This document shows, in pieces, positions 33,593 through 42,020 of a stretch of DNA of 64,000 nt. How positions within the stretch are numbered: position 1 is the first letter of the stretch; the number at the start of each line of letters is the position of its first letter. The notes beneath the pieces were generated by a model. It saw only the letters and a program-made list of their open reading frames with translations. It was not told the origin of the DNA and did not search any database. A program made the translations under genes and the position numbers. The DNA is from Actinomadura rubteroloni (lineage in GTDB: Bacteria; Actinomycetota; Actinomycetes; Streptosporangiales; Streptosporangiaceae), in assembly GCF_002911665.1 (NCBI RefSeq), contig NZ_MTBP01000002.1, positions 1,240,001 to 1,304,000 on the forward strand. The letters are read 5' to 3'.

Positions 33593-34570
33593 ATGAGCTT
33601 GCCGTGGCCGATCCCGCCGATGACGGCCGTCACCGGGGACCTGCCCGCCGACGGCGCGCGCTGGGCCCTGGAGCTGAAGTGGGACGGCGTGCGGGTCCTC
33701 GCGCGCACCGCGGGCGGCGCCGTCCACGCCGTCGGACGGCGCGGGACCGAGGTGACCGGCCGCTACCCCGAGCTGTCCGGCCTCGCCGACCTGCTCGCCG
33801 GGCGCGACGCCGTGCTGGACGGCGAGGTCGTCGCGTTCGAGGAGGGCCGGCCGAGCTTCGGGCGCCTCCAGCACCGCATGCACGTCGAGCGTCCGCCGGC
33901 GCGGCTCGTCCGGGACGTGCCCGTCCGCTATGTCGTCTTCGACCTGCTGTCCCTGGACGGCCGGACGCTCCTGGACCTCCCCTACACCGAGCGCCGCGCC
34001 CATCTCGCCGGCCTCGACCTCGCCGCCAGCGGCCCGGTGGAGGTCCCGCCCTACCTCGACGGCTCCGACACCGGCCAGGTCAAGGAGCTGCTGGACTTCA
34101 CGCTCGAACAGCGGCTGGAGGGCCTGCTCGCCAAGCGCCTCGACTCGCCCTACCGGCCGGGCCGCCGCGTCCCGGACTGGCGGAAGGTCAAGAACTTCCA
34201 CACCCGCGAGGCCGTGGTCTGCGGCTGGAAGCCCGGCAAGGGCCGCCGCGAGGGCGGGGTCGGCTCGCTGCTGCTCGGCGAGTACGACGCCGACGGGCGC
34301 CTGGTCTTCCTCGGCCACGTCGGCACGGGGTTCACCGACCGCGTCCTGGACGACCTCGGCGCCCTGCTCGCCCCGCTCGCCCGTCCCGGCAGCCCGTTCG
34401 CCGAGCCGCTGCCGCGCGAGTTGACCCGCGACGCCCGCTGGGTCGAGCCGCGCCTGGTCGGGGACGTGGCGTACGGCGCGCTCACCGGGGAAGGACGGCT
34501 GCGGTTCCCCACGTGGCGGGGCCTGCGCGACGACAAGGACCCGCGGGAGGTGACCCATGAGCAGTCGTGA
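33593..34570 (+). CDS. LigD-type ATP-dependent DNA ligase (stand-alone ligase domain)
   Basis: 325-residue ATP-dependent DNA ligase equal to the ligase domain of LigD. The nucleotidyl-transfer Lys is K29 in ELKWDGVR; DGEVV is motif III, YVVFDLL motif IIIa, EGLLAKRLDSPYRPGRR motif IV, and WRKVKN motif V, followed by an OB fold. No polymerase or phosphoesterase domain is attached; the polymerase is the next gene, overlapping by 14 bp. ATG 33593 has AGGGAG upstream. Seals breaks held by Ku. Confidence 0.93.
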   Translation: MSLPWPIPPMTAVTGDLPADGARWALELKWDGVRVLARTAGGAVHAVGRRGTEVTGRYPELSGLADLLAGRDAVLDGEVVAFEEGRPSFGRLQHRMHVERPPARLVRDVPVRYVVFDLLSLDGRTLLDLPYTERRAHLAGLDLAASGPVEVPPYLDGSDTGQVKELLDFTLEQRLEGLLAKRLDSPYRPGRRVPDWRKVKNFHTREAVVCGWKPGKGRREGGVGSLLLGEYDADGRLVFLGHVGTGFTDRVLDDLGALLAPLARPGSPFAEPLPRELTRDARWVEPRLVGDVAYGALTGEGRLRFPTWRGLRDDKDPREVTHEQS

Positions 34571-35462
34571 GCGGACGGGCGTGACCGTCGAAGGACGGGA
34601 TCTCACCCTCTCCAACCTGGACAAGCCCCTCTTCCCCGACTTCACCAAGGGCGAGGTGATCGACTACTACGTCCGGGCGGCGCCGGTGCTGCTGCCGCAC
34701 GTCCGGGCACGCGCGGCGACGCGGATCCGCTATCCGGACGGCGTGGACGGCCAGAAGTTCTTCGAGAAGAACGCGCCGTCCCACACGCCCGACTGGGTGC
34801 GGACGGTCACGATCGCGACGCCGGGCAGTTCGCGCGGCCGTGAATCGGTCGACTACGTCGTCGTGGACGACCTTCCGACGCTCGTCTGGTGCGCCAATCT
34901 CGCCGCGCTGGAACTGCACATCCCGCAATGGCGCGTCGGCCCGCGCGGCGCCCGCCGCGACCCCGACCTCATGGTGTTCGACCTGGACCCCGGCCCTCCC
35001 GCCGGCCTGCTCGACGCCTGCCGCGTGGCGCTCCTGCTCCGCGACCTGCTCGCCGAGGACGGCCTGGAACCGCTGGCCAAAACGAGCGGCAAAAAGGGAA
35101 TGCACCTCTACGTGCCCGTCAAGGAGACGGGCAGGACGTCCGACTACGCCAAACGCGCCGCGCAGCGCCTGGAGAGCGAACACCCGGACCTGGTCGTCAG
35201 CAGAATGGAGAAGAAACTCCGGACCGGGAAGGTCTTCGTGGACTGGAGCCAGAACAACCCGGCGAAGACAACGGTCGCGCCCTACTCGCTGCGGGCGGCG
35301 GCGCACCCGTCGGTCTCGACGCCCGTCACCTGGGCCGAGGTGGAGGCCTGCGCGGACCCGTCCGACCTGGCCTTCACCCCGGACGAGGTCCTGGCCCGCG
35401 TCGAGAAGGACGGCGATCTGCTGGCCCCCCTGCTGGACGAACGCACGACCGCCCTCCCCTGA
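34557..35462 (+). CDS. LigD-type polymerase/primase domain protein for end joining
   Basis: 301-residue archaeo-eukaryotic-primase-type polymerase equal to the LigD POL domain. It begins with the conserved LSNLDKPLFPDFTKGEVIDYY; KNAPSH is at 71-76, the metal-binding Asp pair is D142/D144 in MVFDLDPG, and VVSRMEKKLRTGKVFVDWSQN follows. It fills gaps at Ku-bound ends, often with ribonucleotides. Its start overlaps the ligase gene. No phosphoesterase domain gene is seen nearby. Confidence 0.93.
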   Translation: MSSRERTGVTVEGRDLTLSNLDKPLFPDFTKGEVIDYYVRAAPVLLPHVRARAATRIRYPDGVDGQKFFEKNAPSHTPDWVRTVTIATPGSSRGRESVDYVVVDDLPTLVWCANLAALELHIPQWRVGPRGARRDPDLMVFDLDPGPPAGLLDACRVALLLRDLLAEDGLEPLAKTSGKKGMHLYVPVKETGRTSDYAKRAAQRLESEHPDLVVSRMEKKLRTGKVFVDWSQNNPAKTTVAPYSLRAAAHPSVSTPVTWAEVEACADPSDLAFTPDEVLARVEKDGDLLAPLLDERTTALP

Positions 35463-35491
35463 GCAAGGGGAACCTACGAGAGGGGAAGCCG

Positions 35492-35680
35492 ATGAGCGAG
35501 AACAGCGGGATCGGTCCGGACGACGAGAAGCCCGAGGCGGACACCGCCGAGCAGCGGGCGGCGCTCCGGCCCGGCGAGGAGCCGCGCGTCTGGCCCGGGA
35601 ACGTTCCGGACGAAGCGAACGAAGCGGATGTGTCCGAACAGGGCCACGAGATCCCGGACGACGAAGACGACTACCGCTGA
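35492..35680 (+). CDS. Small acidic hypothetical protein
   Basis: 62 residues, strongly acidic, disordered, ending DDEDDYR, with a central RPGEEPRVWPGNVPDEANEAD. ATG 35492 has a purine-rich GAGAGGGGAAG upstream. It follows the NHEJ polymerase gene by 29 bp and may share its transcript. Function unknown. Confidence 0.6.
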   Translation: MSENSGIGPDDEKPEADTAEQRAALRPGEEPRVWPGNVPDEANEADVSEQGHEIPDDEDDYR

Positions 35681-35860
35681 CCGGCGACACGCCCGTTCTG
35701 CGGCCTTCTCCTGCGGTTTCAGCCCCGGGAGCGATCGCACCCTGACACCATGACCTGGGCGTCGCTTGATGACCATGAGGTTACTGACGCGTAGGATAAG
35801 GACACAGTTTCCGCGACGGGCGCCCCTCCCGTCGCACTGAACCGGTGATCGGAGTGTGAG

Positions 35861-36481
35861 GTGGCCGCTACCCCGGACGCCCGCCCCCGTGGCACGAGGC
35901 TGCCGCGGCTGGCACGTCGCAGGCAGTTGCTCGGCGCGGCGCAGGAGGTGTTCGTCGCCCAGGGCTACCACGCCGCGGCGATGGACGAGATCGCCGAGCG
36001 GGCCGGGGTCAGCAAGCCGGTGCTCTACCAGCACTTCCCCGGCAAGCTGGAGCTGTACCTGGCGCTGCTGGACGAGCACGCCGAGTCGCTGGTGAAGACC
36101 GTCCGCGACGCGCTCGGGTCCACCTCCGACAACAAGCTGCGCGTGCAGGCGAGCATGCAGGCGTTCTACGACTTCGTGGCGGGCGAGGGCGAGGCGTACC
36201 GGCTGGTGTTCGAGTCGGACCTGCGCAACGTCGCCCCGGTCCGCGCCCGCGTCGACCGCGCCAACCAGCAGTGCGCCGAGATGATCGCCCAGGTGATCGT
36301 CGAGGACACCGGCTGCCCGCAGGACGAGGCGCACCTGCTCGGCATGGGCCTGGTCGGGATGGCCGAGGTCAGCGCGCGGTACTGGCTCGGCCAGCACCGT
36401 CCGATCCCGAAGGAGACCGCCGAGTCGATCATCGCGCGACTCGCCTGGCGCGGCATCTCGGGCTTCCCGCGCACGTCCTAG
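35861..36481 (+). CDS. TetR-family regulator (Rv3208-like)
   Basis: 206-residue TetR regulator: HTH at about 32-64 (GYHAAAMDEIAERAGVSKPVLYQHF), then a helical ligand domain. GTG 35861 gives the family N-terminus with its basic RGTRLPRLARRRQLL lead. Gene order with DUF3107 and a RhlE helicase next matches Rv3208-Rv3208A-Rv3211. Targets unknown; autoregulation is likely but no clear operator was seen in the 180-bp upstream gap. Confidence 0.88.
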   Translation: MAATPDARPRGTRLPRLARRRQLLGAAQEVFVAQGYHAAAMDEIAERAGVSKPVLYQHFPGKLELYLALLDEHAESLVKTVRDALGSTSDNKLRVQASMQAFYDFVAGEGEAYRLVFESDLRNVAPVRARVDRANQQCAEMIAQVIVEDTGCPQDEAHLLGMGLVGMAEVSARYWLGQHRPIPKETAESIIARLAWRGISGFPRTS

Positions 36482-36587
36482 CGTTTCACTCCCGGCGAAC
36501 CGGCCGGCGCGCGAACCGTCCGCCCGGCGTGCCACGATCGAAGCCGGGACGCCCGTCCGGGGCGGCCACAGGCGAGAGGGGGCGGCC

Positions 36588-36818
36588 GTGCAGGTGCGCA
36601 TCGGCGTCCAGTACGTGGCGCGGGAACTCGTGGTCGACACGCCGCAGAGCGCGGCGGAGGTGGAACGCGCGCTCGCCGAGGCGCTGGCGGAGGAGAACGG
36701 CGTTCTCGTCCTGGCCGACCGCAAGGGCGGAAAGATCGTCGTACCCGCCCGGCGGCTGGGCTATCTGGAGTTCGGCGAGGATGAGGACCGCCGCGTCGGC
36801 TTCGGCGGCACCATCTGA
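36588..36818 (+). CDS. DUF3107 protein (TB9.4-like)
   Basis: 76-residue actinobacterial protein of the DUF3107 family, function unknown. Text such as MQVRIGVQYVARELVVDT, LVLADRKGGKIVVPARRLGYLEF and the terminal VGFG is characteristic. GTG 36588 follows GAGAGGGGG. Conserved partner of the preceding TetR gene. Confidence 0.88.
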   Translation: MQVRIGVQYVARELVVDTPQSAAEVERALAEALAEENGVLVLADRKGGKIVVPARRLGYLEFGEDEDRRVGFGGTI

Positions 36819-36915
36819 CCGCGACGTTTGAACTCCGCTGAGCGGGCACATCGTCATCTGACCGAACGGTCGCGCCGCCCGACGGCACGACCTGGAACGG
36901 AAGGGTGATCGACTC

Positions 36916-37176
36916 ATGGTCCTGACGGTTCTCTGGTTCATTCTGGTGGGTGCCGTCATCGGTGCCCTGGCCCGTCTGATCGTGCCGGGCCGCAACCCCA
37001 TCGGCATCCTGCTGACGATCCTCATCGGCATCGTCGGCGCGGTCCTCGGCGGCGTGGTCGCGCACGCGCTCGGCGCCGGATCGGTGATCGCGTTCGTGTT
37101 CTCGGTGGTGATCGCGGCGCTCGGGGTCGCGGGCATGACGTCCGCGCGCGGCGGCCGGATCGGCCGTTCGCACTAG
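36916..37176 (+). CDS. GlsB/YeaQ/YmgE-family small membrane protein
   Basis: 86-residue transglycosylase-associated-type protein with three hydrophobic helices rich in Gly (LWFILVGAVIGALARLIVPG, ILLTILIGIVGAVLGGVVAH, VIAFVFSVVIAALGV). Envelope stress roles are proposed for the family; no enzymatic motif is visible. ATG 36916. A perfect hairpin terminator follows. Confidence 0.87.
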   Translation: MVLTVLWFILVGAVIGALARLIVPGRNPIGILLTILIGIVGAVLGGVVAHALGAGSVIAFVFSVVIAALGVAGMTSARGGRIGRSH

Positions 37177-37190
37177 CCCACGGCAGGCTT

Positions 37191-37223
37191 GAGGCCCCCG
37201 TCGTCCCCCGCGACGGGGGCCTC
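37191..37223 (+). terminator. Hairpin terminator after the GlsB/YeaQ-type gene
   Basis: Perfect 13-bp inverted repeat GAGGCCCCCGTCG / CGACGGGGGCCTC with a 7-nt loop. No T-run. Confidence 0.75.
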
Positions 37224-37512
37224 GCCGCGTCCGGGCACGAGCCCCCCGCAACTCCGCCGCGAAACGCCGTGGCCGCAACTGGCCAGAACCTCGATGAAAC
37301 GGTAAAATCGCTTGTCAGATCGGGCCTGGTGCCCGGGCATGGAATACGGCGAAGGCGGGAACCGTTAGCACCAGTGATCGACCATTGGTGTAGTGAAACC
37401 GAGGTCGGTACACTGCGTCGCGGAGTGTGACCGCACGCAGCCACAGCGAGTGACTGCTTTCAACCCCTGACTGCGGTCGCCCAAGGAATGATCGACGGCT
37501 GGTCCCTCCCGC
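37224..37512 (+). promoter_or_regulatory. Promoter and long leader upstream of rhlE
   Basis: A sigma-A-like promoter, TTGGTG (37385-37390), 18-bp spacer, TACACT (37409-37414), predicts transcription from about 37421 and a leader of roughly 90 nt before ATG 37513. The preceding 150 bp holds no gene. DEAD-box helicase genes often have structured, cold-responsive leaders; that role here is inference. Confidence 0.5.
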
Positions 37513-39315
37513 ATGAGCGCGCGGACACGGGACGCGGACGACGGCCCGGAACCCGACCGGCGCCGCGACCCGCCCCCGTGGCGGACCCCTTCGGCCCGCC
37601 GCCCCGGCGCGGCCGGGGTACCACCGCGGCGCCGCGCACGGAGCGAGGACCCCGCACTATGGAGGCTGAAAGCCCTGACTACCTTTCGTGAACTCGGGGT
37701 CCGACCCGAGATAGCAGACGCCCTGGAGACCGAGGGCATCGTCAACGCGTTCCCGATCCAGGAACTGGCGCTGCCGATCGCCCTCGGCGGCCACGACATC
37801 ATCGGCCAGGCCCGCACCGGCACCGGCAAGACCCTCGCCTTCGGCGTGGCCCTGCTCCAGCGGATCACCCACGGCGGCAAGCGGCCCCAGGCCCTCGTCG
37901 TCGCCCCGACCCGCGAGCTGGCCAGCCAGGTCACCGACGACCTGGTCGTCGCCGGCGGCAAGATCGGCACCCGCGTCCTCGCCGTCTACGGCGGACGCGC
38001 CTACGAGCCGCAGGTCGAGGCGCTGCGCGCGGGCGTCGACGTCGTCGTCGGCACCCCCGGCCGCCTGCTCGACCTGGTCAAGCAGAAGCACCTGGACCTC
38101 TCCGAGGTCGGCGTCCTCGTCCTGGACGAGGCCGACCGCATGCTCGACCTCGGGTTCCTCCCCGACATCGAGCGGATCATCGACCGCATCCCCGCCCAGC
38201 GGCAGACGATGCTGTTCTCGGCGACGATGCCGGGCGAGATCGTGTCGCTGTCGCGGCGCTACCTGACCCGTCCGACGAACGTCCGCGCCGAGTCCCACAG
38301 CGAGTCCGACGCGACCCCCCAGGTCGTGCAGCACGTGTGGCAGGCCCACCAGATGGACAAGCCCGAGATGCTCGCGCGCATCCTCCAGGCGGACGGCCGT
38401 GGGCTCACCATGGTCTTCTGCCAGACCAAGCGCGCGTGCGACCGGGTCGCGGGCGACCTGGCCCAGCGCGGGTTCGACGCGGCCGCCGTCCACGGCGACC
38501 TCGGGCAGAGTCAGCGCGAGCGGGCGCTGCGCGCGTTCCGCAACGGCAAGATCGACGTGCTGGTCGCGACGGACGTCGCCGCCCGCGGGCTCGACGTGGA
38601 CGACGTCACGCACGTCGTCAACTACGAGTGCCCCGACAGCGCCGACACCTACGTCCACCGCATCGGCCGCACCGGCCGCGCGGGCAAGGAGGGCGTGGCG
38701 GTCACGCTCGTGGACTGGTCCGACCTGCAGCGCTGGAAGCTGATCAACGGGACGCTCGGGCTGCCGTTCGCGACGCCCGAGGAGACCTACTCCACGTCCG
38801 AGCACTTCTACGCGACGCTCGGCATCCCGTCCGGCACGACCGGAACGCTCCCGAAGGAGCAGCGCGGCGAACGCGCCGGGCTGGACGCCGAGGCGCTGGA
38901 GGACATCGGCGAGACGGGCCGCAACCGCAGCCAGGCCCCGCGCGAGCGGGAGCGGGAGCAGCCCGAGCCCGAGCGTCCGGCCAAGCCGCGGCGCAAGCGG
39001 AGCCGCTCCCGGACGCGTGCGGGCCAGCCCGTCGCCGAAGACGCGGTGGCCGAGACGTCCGCGCCCAGCGAGCCCGTAGCCGAGCCCGCGGCCGAGCCCG
39101 CGGCCGCCGCCCCGGCGGAGGCGCCGAAGCGGACCAGGCCCGCCCGCAAGCGGACCCGTGCCGCCAAGCCCGCCGCCGCACCGGCCGCCGAGGCCGCGTC
39201 GCAGCCCGCACAGCCCGCCGAGGCGTCCGGTGACACCGTGGTCACCGAGCGCACCCGGACCCGCCGCCGCACCCGCGCCGGCAAGTCCGCCGACCACGAC
39301 CCGTACAACTCGTGA
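37513..39315 (+). CDS. rhlE: DEAD-box RNA helicase (RhlE-like)
   Basis: 600-residue RNA helicase. Q motif FPIQ, Walker A ARTGTGKT, PTRELA, DEAD box VLDEADRML, FSAT, and motif VI HRIGRTGR are all present. The last about 150 residues are basic, Arg/Ala/Pro-rich and disordered (KRSRSRTRAG, RPARKRTRAA, RTRRRTRAG), likely RNA-binding. ATG 37513 adds about 55 residues before the conserved TFRELGV start; the true start is uncertain because no other canonical in-frame start is nearer. Matches Rv3211 in sequence and position. Confidence 0.9.
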   Translation: MSARTRDADDGPEPDRRRDPPPWRTPSARRPGAAGVPPRRRARSEDPALWRLKALTTFRELGVRPEIADALETEGIVNAFPIQELALPIALGGHDIIGQARTGTGKTLAFGVALLQRITHGGKRPQALVVAPTRELASQVTDDLVVAGGKIGTRVLAVYGGRAYEPQVEALRAGVDVVVGTPGRLLDLVKQKHLDLSEVGVLVLDEADRMLDLGFLPDIERIIDRIPAQRQTMLFSATMPGEIVSLSRRYLTRPTNVRAESHSESDATPQVVQHVWQAHQMDKPEMLARILQADGRGLTMVFCQTKRACDRVAGDLAQRGFDAAAVHGDLGQSQRERALRAFRNGKIDVLVATDVAARGLDVDDVTHVVNYECPDSADTYVHRIGRTGRAGKEGVAVTLVDWSDLQRWKLINGTLGLPFATPEETYSTSEHFYATLGIPSGTTGTLPKEQRGERAGLDAEALEDIGETGRNRSQAPREREREQPEPERPAKPRRKRSRSRTRAGQPVAEDAVAETSAPSEPVAEPAAEPAAAAPAEAPKRTRPARKRTRAAKPAAAPAAEAASQPAQPAEASGDTVVTERTRTRRRTRAGKSADHDPYNS

Positions 39316-39321
39316 GGCCCG

Positions 39322-39341
39322 GCCCCGCCGTCGCGCGGGGC
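39322..39341. terminator. Short hairpin between rhlE and the GDPD gene
   Basis: GCCCCGC / GCGGGGC 7-bp stem with 6-nt loop in the 31-bp gap between convergent genes. Confidence 0.45.
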
Positions 39342-39346
39342 ACGGT

Positions 39347-40021
39347 TCAACGCAGCGCCAGCGCGGTCCTCGGGCGGTCCGTCACGAGGACCGCCACCCG
39401 GGGATCGCGCAGGAAGCGCCTGATCAGGCGCTCGGCGTTGACCGTCCACAGCATGACCGGATAGCCCGCCCGCGCGCACTGGCGCAGCACGCCGACGCGC
39501 GCGAGGCGGTGGTTCAGCGCCACCATGTCGGCGCCGGACGTGCGGATCGCCCGCAGCGGCGCCAGATCGCCCGCAGCGCCCCGCTCCAGCATTCCCCGGC
39601 CCACCGACAGGGCCGTGGACGCGTCGGGGAACTCGTTCTTCACGCGCCGCAGGACGGCCGCGTCCCGGGTGGTGACGACGAACCGTCCCGGCCCGAAGAT
39701 CTCCATCGCGAGCCCGACCGTCTCCTGCTCGACGCCCGGCTCCTTGAGGTCGAGATGCCCGCGTGCGCCCCGCGCGATGATCTCCATCGCGTCGGCGACG
39801 GCGGGCACCGGACGGGCCGCGACCTCCTCGATGCGCTCCCGGCTCAGCCGCCGCAGCGGCAGCCCGCCCACCACGGGATCATGGTGGACGACGAGACTCC
39901 CGTCCCCCGCCCGGCGCACGTCGATCTCGACGTACTCGGCGCCGGACGCGACGGCGTCGTGCAGCCCGGTCACGCCGGCGGCGTCCCGGCGGTGCGCGGA
40001 GATCTCCGGTAGCGGCCCCAC
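39347..40021 (-). CDS. Glycerophosphodiester phosphodiesterase family protein
   Basis: 224-residue GDPD TIM-barrel enzyme hydrolysing glycerophosphodiesters to glycerol-3-phosphate and an alcohol. Catalytic H10 (ISAHRR), metal residues E32/D34 (VEIDVRR) and the H47-D48 pair (HHDP) are present; HLDLKEPG and LWTVNAERL follow. No signal peptide, so cytosolic. GTG 40021 has TAACGT (40029-40034) 7 nt upstream, fitting a leaderless mRNA. Confidence 0.9.
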   Translation of the reverse strand: MGPLPEISAHRRDAAGVTGLHDAVASGAEYVEIDVRRAGDGSLVVHHDPVVGGLPLRRLSRERIEEVAARPVPAVADAMEIIARGARGHLDLKEPGVEQETVGLAMEIFGPGRFVVTTRDAAVLRRVKNEFPDASTALSVGRGMLERGAAGDLAPLRAIRTSGADMVALNHRLARVGVLRQCARAGYPVMLWTVNAERLIRRFLRDPRVAVLVTDRPRTALALR

Positions 40022-40090
40022 GAACCGGACGTTACCACCGAAGGCCCGTGACCGGTGTTCTCGCCGTCGGGTTTAGTATGGTGGCGCTCT

Positions 40091-40972
40091 GTGAGCACGC
40101 CCCCGTTCCTGACCCTGCCCCCCGGCGTCCGCCGGACGTCCGTCGAGACCTCGCGCGGCACGTTCGCCGCGCTGGAGGCCCTGCCGGGGTCGGGGGTCGT
40201 CGAACGCGGCCTGGCCCTGCTCGTGCCCGGTTTCACCGGCAGCAAAGAGGACTTCATCGCCGTCCTGCAGACGCTCGCGGCGGCCGGCCGCCGCGTCCTC
40301 GCGATCGACCAGCGCGGCCAGCACGAGAGCCCCGGCTCGCCCGACGACCCGGCGGTGTACGCGCGGCCGGAGCTCGGCGCGGACATCGCCGCGATCGCCG
40401 AGACGCTCGGGCCCGAACCCCTCCACCTCGTCGGGCACTCGTTCGGCGGGCTGATCGTGCGGGAGGCGGTGCTGGCGGACGCCGTCCTGCCCGCCTCGCT
40501 GACACTGATGAGCTCGGGCCCCGCCGGGCTCGTCGGCCCGGCCGCCCGGCGCGCGGCGGCACTGCGGGACGCGATCCCCGAGATCGGCATGGAGCAGATC
40601 TGGACGCTCGCGATCGAGCCGGACGCGGTGGAGCGCGGCGTCCCGGCCGACATCATCGCGTTCCTGCGCCGGCGGACGCTCGCGAACTGCCCGACGGGCC
40701 TGCGCGCGATGGCCGACGGCCTGCTCACCGCCCCCGACCGGGTCGAGGAGCTGGCCAAGCGCGCCCGCGACGACGGGTTCGGCGTCCTCGTCCTGTACGG
40801 GGAGGACGACGACGTCTGGCAGCCGCGCATCCAGGCGGAGATGGCCGAGCAGCTCGACGCGACGCGGGTCGTGATCCCGAGCGCGGCCCACTCCCCCGCC
40901 GTGGACGCCCCCGAGACGACCGCCGCCGCCCTGACCACGTTCTGGAACGCCGCCGAGCGCCGCCTCCGCTGA
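40091..40972 (+). CDS. Alpha/beta-hydrolase
   Basis: 293-residue alpha/beta-hydrolase. Oxyanion segment LLVPGFTGSKEDF, nucleophile S117 in GHSFGG, acid in VLYGEDDDVW and His in SAAHSPAVD. The substrate is not predictable. GTG 40091 was chosen because TAGTAT (40074-40079) lies 11 nt upstream, leaving a very short leader; the frame is open 12 codons further but those lie in promoter DNA. Confidence 0.88.
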   Translation: MSTPPFLTLPPGVRRTSVETSRGTFAALEALPGSGVVERGLALLVPGFTGSKEDFIAVLQTLAAAGRRVLAIDQRGQHESPGSPDDPAVYARPELGADIAAIAETLGPEPLHLVGHSFGGLIVREAVLADAVLPASLTLMSSGPAGLVGPAARRAAALRDAIPEIGMEQIWTLAIEPDAVERGVPADIIAFLRRRTLANCPTGLRAMADGLLTAPDRVEELAKRARDDGFGVLVLYGEDDDVWQPRIQAEMAEQLDATRVVIPSAAHSPAVDAPETTAAALTTFWNAAERRLR

Positions 40973-41049
40973 CCCGGGGGTGGGCCGCGGACGTCAGTAA
41001 TGGCACACTTTCATCGGTTCGACCGATCAACCGATGCGGAGGCGTGCCG

Positions 41050-41943
41050 ATGTCCGCGACCGTCCAGCCCCCCGAGAGCGTCACCTGGCGCGTCCACATC
41101 GACCGGTCGATGTGGGTCGGCGGCGTGCGGAGCCTCATGCTCCAGGCGCTGCACCCGCTCGCGATGTGGGGGGTCTGGCAGAACTCCACCTTCCAGGAGG
41201 ACCCGTTCGGCCGGCTCCAGCGCACGGCGGACTTCGTCGGGACGGCCACGTTCGGCGCGCCGGCCGAGCTCGACGCGCTCGCCGCCCGCGTCCGGGGCAT
41301 CCACCGCAGCCTGCGCATCCTCAACCACGACACCGGCAAGCGGGAGCGGCTGGACCAGCCCGAGTTGCTGCTCTGGGTGCACTGCGCGGAGGTCTACTCC
41401 TACCTGGAGGTCGCGCGGCGGTCCGGGCTGCCGCTGACGCCCGCGATGGCGGACCGGTACCTGGACGAGCAGCGCCGCACCGCCACCTACGTGGGCCTGC
41501 ACGCCGAGGACGTGCCGGGCAGCGTCGCGGAGATGGAGGACTACTTCGCCGCCATGCGGCCCGTCCTGCGGGTGACCGAGGAGGCGGCGGCGACCGTCCG
41601 GTTCCTGCTGTGGCCGACGCTGCCGCCCGAACTGCGCTTCCTGAGCGCGGGCAAGCCGGGCTACTTCCCGTTCGGCGCCCTCTGCTACTACGCGCTGCCG
41701 GACTGGGCGCGCCGCATGTACGGCACCCTGCCGGAAGTCCCCCGGCCCGCCGTGACCGCCGCGCTGCGCTCCTTCCGGACGGCGCTCAGCACGGTGCCCG
41801 AACGCGTCCACGACCGCGCCTTCGCCAAGCCGACCCGCGCGATGCTGGACGGCGCCCGGCAGCGCCTCGCCGCCGAGGGCTACGACCTCGCCCGCGGCCT
41901 CTACGGCCTGCGCGACCCCCGCCGCTGGCCCGTCCCCGCCTGA
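41050..41943 (+). CDS. DUF2236 / MpaB-like oxygenase family protein
   Basis: 297-residue DUF2236 protein, related to latex-clearing protein and MpaB, families that bind heme b. The signature region is IDRSMWVGGVRSLMLQALHPLAM, with the family Arg and His, then WVHCAEVYSYL. Substrate unknown. ATG 41050 has GGAGG about 8 nt upstream. Stands alone on the plus strand after the hydrolase. Confidence 0.87.
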   Translation: MSATVQPPESVTWRVHIDRSMWVGGVRSLMLQALHPLAMWGVWQNSTFQEDPFGRLQRTADFVGTATFGAPAELDALAARVRGIHRSLRILNHDTGKRERLDQPELLLWVHCAEVYSYLEVARRSGLPLTPAMADRYLDEQRRTATYVGLHAEDVPGSVAEMEDYFAAMRPVLRVTEEAAATVRFLLWPTLPPELRFLSAGKPGYFPFGALCYYALPDWARRMYGTLPEVPRPAVTAALRSFRTALSTVPERVHDRAFAKPTRAMLDGARQRLAAEGYDLARGLYGLRDPRRWPVPA

Positions 41944-42020
41944 CCGTCCCCGGGAGCGTGTTCCCGTCGACGGTCGCGCACGTGCGTTGACCGGGCGACG
42001 GCGCGCGTGCGCCGGGTGAT

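Noticed and set aside
37224..37512. Possible tRNA or riboswitch in the rhlE leader
   Set aside because: No T-loop, acceptor pairing or known riboswitch core could be found by eye.
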